Source of the DNA: an uncultured Bacteroides sp.
Lineage (GTDB): Bacteria; Bacteroidota; Bacteroidia; Bacteroidales; Bacteroidaceae
Assembly (NCBI GenBank): GCA_934716785.1
Contig: CAKUYM010000067.1
Span: forward strand, 1 to 15,830
Reading direction: 5' to 3'
Length of the DNA: 15,830 nucleotides
In this document: piece by piece, positions 1-5,940 of the stretch
Layout: the number at the start of each line of letters is the position of its first letter
Numbering within the stretch: the stretch's first letter is position 1
Made by a program: the position numbers and the translations under genes
Notes under the pieces: generated by a model
Databases searched by the model: none
What the model was told of the DNA's origin: nothing
The model's input: the letters and a program-made list of their open reading frames with translations, nothing else

Positions 1-22
1 ATATCAGAAGGTCATCATGGAA

Positions 23-1243
23 TTATTTATAAATCAGTGTGGACAAGTACTCTTCCGCAAACATTTCATTGGCAACTTCCAACAATTGTTCTGCCGTCAA
101 AGCCTCTATGCGTTTAAAGACAAGCTCGGATGATTCGTACTTATGATAGTGCAAATAGGTTTTCGCCATTCCCAATGCATTATTCTCGAAATTATCGGAC
201 GCCACTCCTATTTGTCCGATCAATTGTTTCTTGGCCGCAGCAAGTTGGGAGGAGGTCATCTTCGTGTCACGCATCCGCTTCAGTTCCTTATAAGTCAGCT
301 TCAAGCAAGTGTCCATATCCTCAATATCCGTTCCGAAATAAATACAAAAAGCTCCGGTATCGGTATAAGAAGTAAGGTTGGATTCAACGTTATAAACCAA
401 TCCTCTGCGTTCACGAAGAGATACATTCAGCTTGCTGTTCATGCCGGGACCGCCGAGGATGTTATTCAGCAGATAGAGAGCCGTGCGCTTGTCATCATAG
501 GCGTTGTATCCGCGGCTGCCAATCATGACGTGCGCCTGATGCGTATCCTTGGCAATTGTCAGATGTTCGGGTACATAGAGCGGTGGGGGCACACGATGGT
601 TGTTCACCTCTACCGCAGGAATATCCGCCAGATATTTCTGCGCCAAGCGGATTATCTTCTTGAAGTCATATTGTCCCTGAACAAAGAACACCATATTCCC
701 CGGCTGATAAAAACGACGGGTAAACGAAAGGACATCCTCCGTACGGAAACTCCGCAAGAGTTCCGGATTGCCTAAGATATTCCGCCCCAACGGGTGGTTG
801 CGGAATATCATATCTTCAAAATCATCGAATATCAATTCGGAAGGAGTGTCCTCATACGATTGGATTTCGTCAATGATAACCTCCGTCTCCTTCTCTATCT
901 CATGCTGGGGAAAAGTAGAATGAAATACAATATCCCCCAACAGTTCGAGAGCCCGCTCCAAATGCTCGGTCAGGAAAGCGGAATAGACCACCGTCTCTTC
1001 CTTATTAGTATAGGCATTCAGGTCGCCCCCTACGTTTTCCATCCGGTTGAGGATATGCCATGCTTTCCGCTTCTCGGTCCCTTTAAAGATAAGGTGCTCC
1101 ACGAAGTGGGCCATTCCTTGCTCACTCTCCACCTCATCGCGCGTTCCGGCATCAATGGCAAAACCACAATAAGCTACTTTTGAGAGAGTCGGTTCGTGGA
1201 TAATACGTAAACCATTAGGAAGTGTATATTCGTTAGATTGCAT
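23..1243 (-). CDS. M16 family zinc metallopeptidase (insulinase/MPP-like)
   Basis: Predicted zinc-dependent peptidase of the M16 (pitrilysin/insulinase) family, 406 aa, the usual length for the short bacterial members related to mitochondrial processing peptidase beta. The inverted zinc motif HxxEH is present as HFVEH (residues 46-50), and the third ligand is probably Glu126, 76 residues downstream in EVIIDEI. An EIQSYEDTP segment follows, as in active M16 proteins. The C-terminal M16 domain (about 170-350) carries the conserved RERRGLVYNV stretch (about 278-287) that helps shape the active site. No signal peptide is visible, so it is probably cytoplasmic and may degrade peptides; the substrate is unknown. 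It is divergent from the LOG gene, with about 100 bp between them. The ATG at 1241-1243 sits 30 bp downstream of a TATTTTTG promoter-like element. The family call is secure; the biological role is not. Confidence 0.93.
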   Translation of the reverse strand: MQSNEYTLPNGLRIIHEPTLSKVAYCGFAIDAGTRDEVESEQGMAHFVEHLIFKGTEKRKAWHILNRMENVGGDLNAYTNKEETVVYSAFLTEHLERALELLGDIVFHSTFPQHEIEKETEVIIDEIQSYEDTPSELIFDDFEDMIFRNHPLGRNILGNPELLRSFRTEDVLSFTRRFYQPGNMVFFVQGQYDFKKIIRLAQKYLADIPAVEVNNHRVPPPLYVPEHLTIAKDTHQAHVMIGSRGYNAYDDKRTALYLLNNILGGPGMNSKLNVSLRERRGLVYNVESNLTSYTDTGAFCIYFGTDIEDMDTCLKLTYKELKRMRDTKMTSSQLAAAKKQLIGQIGVASDNFENNALGMAKTYLHYHKYESSELVFKRIEALTAEQLLEVANEMFAEEYLSTLIYK

Positions 1244-1273
1244 CGTTTTCTACGTCCTTATTGAATTATGCCG

Positions 1274-1281
1274 CAAAAATA
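1274..1281 (-). promoter_or_regulatory. Candidate -7 promoter element for the M16 gene
   Basis: Read on the minus strand this is TATTTTTG, a full match to the Bacteroidetes sigma-ABfr -7 consensus TAnnTTTG, about 30 nt before the M16 start codon. I see no clear TTTG -33 element at the expected 19-21 bp spacing, so the call rests on the -7 match and its position. Confidence 0.45.
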
Positions 1282-1292
1282 CAATAAAACTT

Positions 1293-1323
1293 ATTGCCGT
1301 TTATAGAAAATTGCAGATATTTG
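1293..1323 (+). promoter_or_regulatory. Candidate promoter for the LOG-SIS-PfkB operon
   Basis: ATTG (1293-1296, near TTTG) and GATATTTG (1316-1323, one mismatch to TAnnTTTG) are separated by 19 bp, the Bacteroidetes spacing. The ATG at 1348 lies 24 nt downstream. A promoter here makes the upstream in-frame TTG at 1294 impossible as a start, because it would lie in the -33 element. Confidence 0.4.
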
Positions 1324-1347
1324 TGGACAGTAACAGTTACAACGTAT

Positions 1348-1881
1348 ATGGAAAAGATAGGAATATTCTGTTCTGCCTCTGAGAACATTGACAAAATGTA
1401 CTTCGAGAGTGCGCGCCGAATCGGTGAATGGCTGGGGCAGGCAGGCAAAACGTTGGTTTACGGAGGAGCCAATCTCGGACTGATGGAATGCGTGGCCCGT
1501 GCCGTGAAAGAAAATGGCGGGAAGGTGATCGGAGTAGTCCCTGCCAAACTGGAAGAGAGAGGTAGTGTAAGCACTTTCTTGGATGAGGTGATTCATACCC
1601 GCAACTTGAGTGACCGGAAAGATGTGATGACCGAGAAATCGGACATACTGGTGGCACTGTCGGGCGGTGTAGGTACATTGGACGAGATATTCCACGTGAT
1701 AGCCGCAGCCTCCATCGGATACCATCAGAAGAAAGTGGTCTTTTACAACGAATACGGTTTCTACGACGAACTGTTGAAAACACTCAAGACATTAGAGGAG
1801 AAAGGATTTGCCCGTCAGCCTTTGTCCACTTATTACGAGATAGCAAATACCCTGGAAGAACTAAAAGCAAAAATAAACTGA
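1348..1881 (+). CDS. LOG family protein (nucleoside 5'-monophosphate phosphoribohydrolase-like)
   Basis: A 177-aa Rossmann-fold protein of the LOG (Lonely Guy, TIGR00730-type) family. Characterised members release the free base and ribose 5-phosphate from nucleoside 5'-monophosphates, including cytokinin ribotides. The N-terminal beta strand and nucleotide loop (GIFCSAS, 5-11), YGGANLGLM (38-46), the catalytic-region Arg-Lys pair (RK, 90-91) and the second glycine-rich motif with its glutamate (SGGVGTLDE, 105-113) are visible. The usual second motif is PGGxGTxxE, so the proline is replaced by serine. ATG 1348 is chosen over a TTG at 1294, since the extra 18 residues resemble no LOG N-terminus and overlap the putative promoter. 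The SIS gene follows after 3 bp, so the two are probably co-transcribed. Family assignment is strong. The physiological substrate, likely AMP-like nucleotides, is inferred. Confidence 0.92.
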   Translation: MEKIGIFCSASENIDKMYFESARRIGEWLGQAGKTLVYGGANLGLMECVARAVKENGGKVIGVVPAKLEERGSVSTFLDEVIHTRNLSDRKDVMTEKSDILVALSGGVGTLDEIFHVIAAASIGYHQKKVVFYNEYGFYDELLKTLKTLEEKGFARQPLSTYYEIANTLEELKAKIN

Positions 1882-1884
1882 TTT

Positions 1885-2490
1885 ATGATAGACTCCATTA
1901 AACAAATTTTGCAACAGGAAGCACAAGCCGTGCTCAACATCCCTGTAACAGACGCTTATGAGAAAGCCGTACAACTGATTGTAGAACAAGTGCATCAGAA
2001 AAAGGGGAAACTGGTAACTTCTGGTATGGGAAAAGCCGGACAGATTGCCATGAATATCGCTACCACTTTCTGCTCTACCGGCATTCCGTCCGTTTTCCTG
2101 CATCCCAGCGAGGCACAGCACGGTGATTTGGGCATCTTGCAGCAAAACGATCTGCTCTTGCTTATCTCTAATTCAGGCAAGACGCGCGAAATCGTTGAGC
2201 TGACACGCCTTGCCCATAATCTGGATCCGGACTTGAAGTTTATCGTCATCACAGGAAATCCCGACAGCCCGCTGGCGAATGAATCGGATGTGTGCCTGAG
2301 CACCGGCAAGCCGGCTGAGGTTTGTGTATTGGGCATGACGCCTACCACCTCGACCACTGCCATGACCGTGATCGGTGACATATTGGTGGTGGAGACCATG
2401 AAGAAGACCGGATTCACCATAGAAGAATATTCTAAACGCCATCACGGTGGGTATCTGGGAGAAAAATCAAGGTCACTATGCGAAAAGTAA
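1885..2490 (+). CDS. Single-domain SIS sugar-phosphate isomerase (KdsD/KpsF-like, no CBS)
   Basis: A 201-aa SIS-domain protein resembling the isomerase half of KdsD/KpsF/GutQ, which interconvert D-ribulose 5-phosphate and D-arabinose 5-phosphate, the first step toward Kdo for lipid A-core. Visible motifs are the phosphate-binding SGMGKAG (46-52), HPSEAQHGDLG (73-83), SNSGKT (95-100), the TPTTSTTAM helix start (152-160) and the C-terminal HHGGYLG (186-192), which matches the HPGGxLG histidine motif of arabinose-5-phosphate isomerases. E. coli KdsD is over 300 aa because of two C-terminal CBS domains; here the protein stops right after the SIS domain. Single-domain isomerases of this kind are known in Bacteroides. 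It starts 3 bp after the LOG gene and its last 13 bp overlap the PfkB-kinase gene, suggesting translational coupling. The isomerase role is well supported; Kdo synthesis as the only role is inference. Confidence 0.88.
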   Translation: MIDSIKQILQQEAQAVLNIPVTDAYEKAVQLIVEQVHQKKGKLVTSGMGKAGQIAMNIATTFCSTGIPSVFLHPSEAQHGDLGILQQNDLLLLISNSGKTREIVELTRLAHNLDPDLKFIVITGNPDSPLANESDVCLSTGKPAEVCVLGMTPTTSTTAMTVIGDILVVETMKKTGFTIEEYSKRHHGGYLGEKSRSLCEK

Positions 2491-3401
2491 TCGGCATCGG
2501 AGAAACAATCCTCGACATCATCTTTCGAGGCGACCAGCCTTCCGCAGCCGTGCCGGGAGGCTCCGTGTTCAACGGCATCGTATCTCTGGGGAGGATGGGC
2601 GTAAATGTCGGTTTCATCAGCGAAACCGGCAATGACCGTGTGGGAAATATCATCCTGCAGTTCATGCGCGAGAACAATATCCCGACAGACCATGTGAATG
2701 TATTTCCCGACGGGAAATCACCGGTATCTCTTGCATTTCTCAATGAGCAGAGTGATGCCGAATACATCTTCTATAAGGATTATCCCAAGCAGCGTCTCGA
2801 TGTCTTGTTTCCCAAACTGGAGGAGGACGATATTGTAATGATAGGCTCTTACTATGCCCTGAATCCGGTGCTGCGGGACAAAATCCTCGAACTGCTCGAC
2901 CAAGCACGTGACAAGAGAGCTATCGTATACTATGACCCTAACTTCCGCTCTTCGCACAAGAATGAAGCGATGAAACTGGCTCCGACTATCATCGAGAATC
3001 TGGAGTATGCGGATATCGTGCGCGGCTCATTGGAAGACTTCTTCTATATGTATGGCATGCAGGACGCTGACAAGATATATAAGGATAAAATCAAATTCTA
3101 CTGTCCGCAATTTATCTGCACTGCCGGTGGAGAGAAGGTATCGCTGCGCACCAATACGGTCAGCAAAGATTATCCGATAGAACCGTTGGAAGCGGTCAGC
3201 ACCATCGGAGCGGGTGATAACTTCAATGCAGGGCTGATTTACGGGCTACTTAAATATGATGTCCGCTACCGTGACTTGAATAACCTGAACGAGGAAGTAT
3301 GGGATAAGGTTATCCAATGCGGGAAAGACTTTGCAGCCGAAGTGTGCCGCAGTTTCAGCAATTCCGTTTCGGTAGAGTTTGCACAGAGGTACAAGCTTTG
3401 A
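2478..3401 (+). CDS. PfkB family carbohydrate kinase
   Basis: A 307-aa ribokinase/PfkB-superfamily sugar kinase, of typical length, which would phosphorylate a sugar or sugar phosphate with ATP in the cytoplasm. Features are the N-terminal strand IGIGETILDII (5-15), the sugar-binding glycine pair PGGSVFN (26-32), YDPNFR (152-157) and the anion-hole/catalytic signature STIGAGDNFNAG (241-252) with Asp247 as the likely base. The substrate cannot be read from sequence; fructokinase is a common default name for close relatives. The start at 2478 lies inside the end of the SIS gene (13-bp overlap), so it is probably translationally coupled to it. The C-terminus ends FAQRYKL, and its last codons form the first unit of a 21-bp repeat that continues past the stop. 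Family is certain, specificity unknown. Confidence 0.9.
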   Translation: MRKVIGIGETILDIIFRGDQPSAAVPGGSVFNGIVSLGRMGVNVGFISETGNDRVGNIILQFMRENNIPTDHVNVFPDGKSPVSLAFLNEQSDAEYIFYKDYPKQRLDVLFPKLEEDDIVMIGSYYALNPVLRDKILELLDQARDKRAIVYYDPNFRSSHKNEAMKLAPTIIENLEYADIVRGSLEDFFYMYGMQDADKIYKDKIKFYCPQFICTAGGEKVSLRTNTVSKDYPIEPLEAVSTIGAGDNFNAGLIYGLLKYDVRYRDLNNLNEEVWDKVIQCGKDFAAEVCRSFSNSVSVEFAQRYKL

Positions 3402-3568
3402 ATGCGGAGGTACATACTTTGAATACGGAAGTGCATGCTTTGAATACGGAAGTGCATGCTCTGAATACGGAAATGCATGAGTTTGTATTGAAAAAAAGGG
3501 CTCTTGCTAAAGAAATAGAGCAGTTGCGTGGCATTCTGCAGGAATTAATTGCGAATCGTACCAAGTAA
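3317..3568 (+). CDS. Possible small coiled-coil protein overlapping the kinase 3' end
   Basis: An 83-codon open frame starting inside the kinase gene (frame -1 relative to it) and running to TAA at 3566-3568. Residues 1-23 are just the kinase sequence read out of frame and look unstructured. Residues 24-58 are five 7-residue units of the form EVHALNT, with Val and Leu at a/d-like spacing, followed by a Lys/Glu-rich helical tail (KKRALAKEIEQLRGILQEL). This predicts a short coiled coil. The only upstream ATG is 3317; starts within the repeat would be GTG (3431, 3452) or ATG 3473. It may be a genuine small protein, a segment once fused to the kinase, or a by-product of repeat expansion. I know no family for it. 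Confidence 0.3.
   Translation: MRERLCSRSVPQFQQFRFGRVCTEVQALNAEVHTLNTEVHALNTEVHALNTEMHEFVLKKRALAKEIEQLRGILQELIANRTK
3386..3490 (+). repeat. Five-unit 21-bp tandem repeat encoding heptads
   Basis: Units at 3386-3406, 3407-3427, 3428-3448, 3449-3469 and a degenerate fifth at 3470-3490. Units 3 and 4 differ at one base and share the core GCATGC-TTGAATACG. The period of 21 bp equals one coiled-coil heptad. The first unit includes the last codons and the TGA stop of the PfkB kinase. Array length could vary by slippage. Confidence 0.85.
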
Positions 3569-3583
3569 TTCGTAATTATTCTC

Positions 3584-3591
3584 TATCTTTG
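3584..3591 (+). promoter_or_regulatory. Candidate -7 promoter element for the helicase gene
   Basis: TATCTTTG is a full match to the Bacteroidetes TAnnTTTG element, 30 nt before the helicase ATG at 3622, which leaves a short 5' UTR. No convincing -33 TTTG is seen at 19-21 bp spacing. There is no obvious terminator between the kinase and this site, so read-through from upstream is also possible. Confidence 0.55.
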
Positions 3592-3621
3592 CATCCGAAA
3601 TAAAAGATATACAGAGATTTA

Positions 3622-5559
3622 ATGAAGACATTTGAAGAGCTTGGCGTTTCTCCGGAGATACGTAGAGCAATTGAAGAAATGGGATATGAGAGTCCCATGC
3701 CGGTACAAGAGGAAGTGATTCCGTACCTTTTAGGAGAAAATAATGATGTAGTAGCTCTTGCACAGACAGGAACAGGTAAAACAGCCGCATTCGGTCTGCC
3801 CTTGCTCCAGCAGATTGACGTAAAGAACAGAATCCCACAATCGCTTATCCTCTGCCCTACCCGTGAGCTTTGCCTACAGATAGCGGGAGATTTGAATGAT
3901 TATTCCAAATACATTGACGGCCTGAAAGTATTGCCGGTATACGGAGGTTCTTCCATCGACAGCCAGATACGCAGCCTGAAACGGGGTGTGCATATCATTG
4001 TTGCCACACCGGGACGCTTGCTGGACTTGATGGAGCGCAAGACCGTATCCTTGTCCACCATCCGCAACGTGGTGATGGACGAAGCGGACGAGATGCTGAA
4101 CATGGGATTTACGGACAGCATCAATGCGATTCTTGCCGATGTGCCGCAGGAGCGCAACACATTGCTTTTCTCGGCAACGATGAGTCCGGAGATTGCACGT
4201 ATCTCAAAGAAGTATCTGCGAGATGCCAAAGAGATCACCATCGGCCGTAAAAATGAGAGTACCAACAGCGTAAAACACGTGGTCTACACCGTACAGGCTA
4301 AAGACAAATACGAAGCCTTAAAACGTATCGTTGATTACTACCCGCAAATATACGGTATCATTTTCTGCCGCACCCGTAAGGAGACGCAGGAGATTGCCGA
4401 CAAGCTGATGCAGGAGGGCTATAATGCCGACTCTCTGCATGGCGAACTTTCGCAGGCGCAACGGGATGCCGTCATGCAGAAGTTCCGCATCCGCAACCTG
4501 CAACTGCTTGTTGCCACGGACGTAGCAGCCCGCGGACTGGATGTGGACGACTTGACTCACGTCATCAACTACGGACTGCCGGATGACACGGAAAGCTACA
4601 CCCACCGTAGCGGTCGTACGGGGCGTGCCGGAAAAACCGGTACTTCCATCGCTATCATCAATCTCCGCGAAAGAGGGAAGCTGAGAGAGATAGAACGAAT
4701 CATCGGCAAGAAGTTTATCGCAGGAGAGATACCGACTGCAGCAGGCATTTGCCAGAAGCAGTTGATTAAGGTAATTGACGACCTTGAGAAAGTAAAGGTA
4801 AACGAAGAAGATATTGCTGAGTTCATGCCGGAAATCTATCGCAAGTTGGAATGGTTGAGCAAAGAAGACTTAATCAAGCGAATGGTTTCGCATGAGTTCA
4901 ACCGCTTCGCGGAATATTACCGTCACCGTCCGGAAATAGAACAGCCTACCAATGAAGGCCGCGGCGAACGTGCCGGAAGAGGCGACCGTAAAGAGGGCGG
5001 TTTCGAGAAGAGAAGTCGGAAAGCTGCTCCGGGTTTCAACCGCCTGTTTATCAATTTAGGTAAAACAGACAGTTTCTTTCCCAGTGACCTTATCAGTTTG
5101 CTGAACAGCAATACTCGCGGACGCATCGAATTGGGACGCATCGACCTGATGCAGAACTTCTCGTTCTTTGAAGTTCCTGAGGAAGAAACAGCCACCGTCA
5201 TGAAGGCCCTAAACCGTGCCAAATGGAATAATCGCAAGGTAGTTGTGGAAGTTTCCAACGAGGATGGCGGGAAAGGACGTGAAAACGGTCCGGGTGAACG
5301 TAAGGGTGGCAAACGGTTCGGCAAAGGAGAAGAACGTGCGCCACGCCATGAGAATAAAGACAGAAAGTCCAAGGATAGTGCAACCAGAGATTCAAAACCC
5401 GCCAAATCCGGCAAGAAAGAGAAACCAAGCCGTGCTGAGCGCGGATATGCAGACGCACGCGGTCCGAAAAAGAAAGACGACTGGCAGGCTTTTTTCAAGG
5501 ACCAGGAACCTGACTTCAGTGAAGAAGGATGGGCACGCAGAAAGCCGAAGAATAAGTAA
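3622..5559 (+). CDS. DEAD-box RNA helicase with DbpA-type RNA-binding domain
   Basis: A 645-aa ATP-dependent RNA helicase of the DeaD/CshA group, probably acting in ribosome assembly, mRNA turnover or cold adaptation. The full motif set is present: Q-motif region with FEELG (4-8) and Gln29, motif I AQTGTGKT (47-54), Ia PTREL (79-83), GG (108-109), Ib TPGR (129-132), II DEAD (153-156), III SAT (184-186), IV IIFCRT (246-251), V ATDVAARGLDV (298-308) and VI HRSGRTGRAG (328-337). A DbpA-like RRM domain (about 471-545, starting GFNRLFINLGK) follows a short RGD/RGE-rich linker. The last 100 residues are a Lys/Arg/Glu-rich low-complexity tail likely to bind RNA nonspecifically. It has its own promoter-like element and ends before a terminator, so it is probably monocistronic. 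Very secure family call; the specific RNA target is unknown. Confidence 0.96.
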   Translation: MKTFEELGVSPEIRRAIEEMGYESPMPVQEEVIPYLLGENNDVVALAQTGTGKTAAFGLPLLQQIDVKNRIPQSLILCPTRELCLQIAGDLNDYSKYIDGLKVLPVYGGSSIDSQIRSLKRGVHIIVATPGRLLDLMERKTVSLSTIRNVVMDEADEMLNMGFTDSINAILADVPQERNTLLFSATMSPEIARISKKYLRDAKEITIGRKNESTNSVKHVVYTVQAKDKYEALKRIVDYYPQIYGIIFCRTRKETQEIADKLMQEGYNADSLHGELSQAQRDAVMQKFRIRNLQLLVATDVAARGLDVDDLTHVINYGLPDDTESYTHRSGRTGRAGKTGTSIAIINLRERGKLREIERIIGKKFIAGEIPTAAGICQKQLIKVIDDLEKVKVNEEDIAEFMPEIYRKLEWLSKEDLIKRMVSHEFNRFAEYYRHRPEIEQPTNEGRGERAGRGDRKEGGFEKRSRKAAPGFNRLFINLGKTDSFFPSDLISLLNSNTRGRIELGRIDLMQNFSFFEVPEEETATVMKALNRAKWNNRKVVVEVSNEDGGKGRENGPGERKGGKRFGKGEERAPRHENKDRKSKDSATRDSKPAKSGKKEKPSRAERGYADARGPKKKDDWQAFFKDQEPDFSEEGWARRKPKNK

Positions 5560-5579
5560 AAGATTCAACGTAACACATA

Positions 5580-5601
5580 CTATTCCCTTTTGAGGGAATA
5601 G
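5580..5601 (+). terminator. First hairpin after the helicase gene
   Basis: A perfect 8-bp stem, CTATTCCC (5580-5587) with GGGAATAG (5594-5601), and a 6-nt loop TTTTGA. No T-tract follows directly, so it may act as an mRNA 3'-stabilising structure or assist the stronger terminator just downstream. Confidence 0.45.
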
Positions 5602-5612
5602 TCATTTCCCCG

Positions 5613-5652
5613 AAAAGCACTCTTTTCCATTCTATGAGAAAGAGTGCTTTTT
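5613..5652 (+). terminator. Intrinsic terminator of the helicase gene
   Basis: Inverted repeat AAAAGCACTCTTT (5613-5625) with AAAGAGTGCTTTT (5639-5651), a 13-bp stem with a 13-nt loop and a TTTTT run at 5648-5652. Position just after the helicase stop supports rho-independent termination. The A-rich 5' arm means it could also work for transcripts coming from the other side, but no convergent gene is present. Confidence 0.8.
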
Positions 5653-5653
5653 G

Positions 5654-5791
5654 TATAAATGCCTGCCATATTCTGATTCGAAAGGCATAAAAGGTATCCA
5701 TATCCACGACAGATCTATCTCAATTTACGCCACATATCCGCAAGCATACATTAATGTCATGAAAACAGACAGATTTTAGTCAGTTCCCCTC
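5654..5791. other. Intergenic spacer without a recognisable gene
   Basis: Together with the leader this forms a gap of about 290 bp between the helicase terminator and the GH76 gene. In this part I see no credible ORF and no RNA gene. There is one weak inverted repeat (ATGCCT near 5658 with AGGCAT near 5683). It probably holds upstream regulator-binding sites for the operon promoter, but no operator motif can be named. Confidence 0.5.
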
Positions 5792-5799
5792 TAACTTTG
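5792..5799 (+). promoter_or_regulatory. Candidate -7 promoter element for the glycosidase operon
   Basis: TAACTTTG fully matches the Bacteroidetes TAnnTTTG consensus. It lies about 140 nt upstream of the first operon gene and directly before the structured leader, so transcription would begin near 5805-5808. No clear TTTG -33 element is seen at the normal spacing, which would fit an activator-dependent promoter. Confidence 0.5.
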
Positions 5800-5940
5800 T
5801 GCGTAGAAGCGCAACACTTGGCAACAAGTGAAGTGTTATAACAATGAACTCAATCAAATATTAAGGTAGTAAAGATTACAGGAAAACCACAAACAGGTAG
5901 TAGAGGTGCAAACCGCTACCTGTTTTTTACAGAGAAAAAC
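5800..5940 (+). promoter_or_regulatory. Structured 5' leader with attenuator-like architecture
   Basis: This leader contains, in order: a hairpin CACTTG-GCAA-CAAGTG (5815-5830) with a GNRA tetraloop; a rival pairing of AACACTT (5813-5819) with AAGTGTT (5831-5837) that excludes the first; a six-codon ORF MNSIKY (5844-5864, TAA included); AGGTAGTA (5864-5871), repeated at 5895-5902; and a terminator-like hairpin at 5891-5928. The second AGGTAGTA copy is the left arm of that terminator, so the first copy could compete for the right arm. The arrangement fits conditional termination controlled by a ribosome, a protein (for example a NusG-like antiterminator) or an RNA. What controls it cannot be told from the sequence. 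Confidence 0.55.
5891..5928 (+). terminator. Terminator-like hairpin inside the operon leader (attenuator)
   Basis: AAACAGGTAG (5891-5900) pairs perfectly with CTACCTGTTT (5916-5925). Inside, GGT (5905-5907) and ACC (5912-5914) close a GCAA tetraloop. A run of six T (5923-5928) follows, of which the first three can pair. The first structural gene starts 12 nt after the T-tract, so termination here would silence the whole glycosidase operon. Confidence 0.65.

Noticed and set aside
143..775. Plus-strand open frame (210 codons) opposite the M16 peptidase
   Set aside because: It is an antisense shadow of a gene with all catalytic motifs intact; the product has no family resemblance.
1294..1347. 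TTG-initiated N-terminal extension of the LOG protein
   Set aside because: The added residues do not look like a LOG N-terminus and the codon falls within the likely promoter; ATG 1348 begins the usual MEKIGIFC strand.
3386..3490. CRISPR-like array
   Set aside because: Units are contiguous 21-bp repeats with no spacers, and they sit in a coding context.
3266..3564. Two minus-strand frames across the 21-bp repeat with repetitive products (HFRIQSM and ACTSVFK type)
   Set aside because: A 21-bp period keeps most frames open on both strands, so openness is no evidence of coding. Only the plus-strand frame gives sensible coiled-coil heptads.
4923..5498. Long minus-strand open frame (191 codons) opposite the helicase tail
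   Set aside because: It mirrors the Lys/Arg/Glu-rich coding sequence of the helicase, gives a Ser/Leu/Pro/Arg-rich product with no recognisable domain, and has no promoter or ribosome site.
5658..5688. Possible hairpin ATGCCT/AGGCAT after the helicase terminator
   Set aside because: Only six pairs with a loop of about 19 nt, no T-tract and no partner signal; expected by chance in AT-rich spacer.
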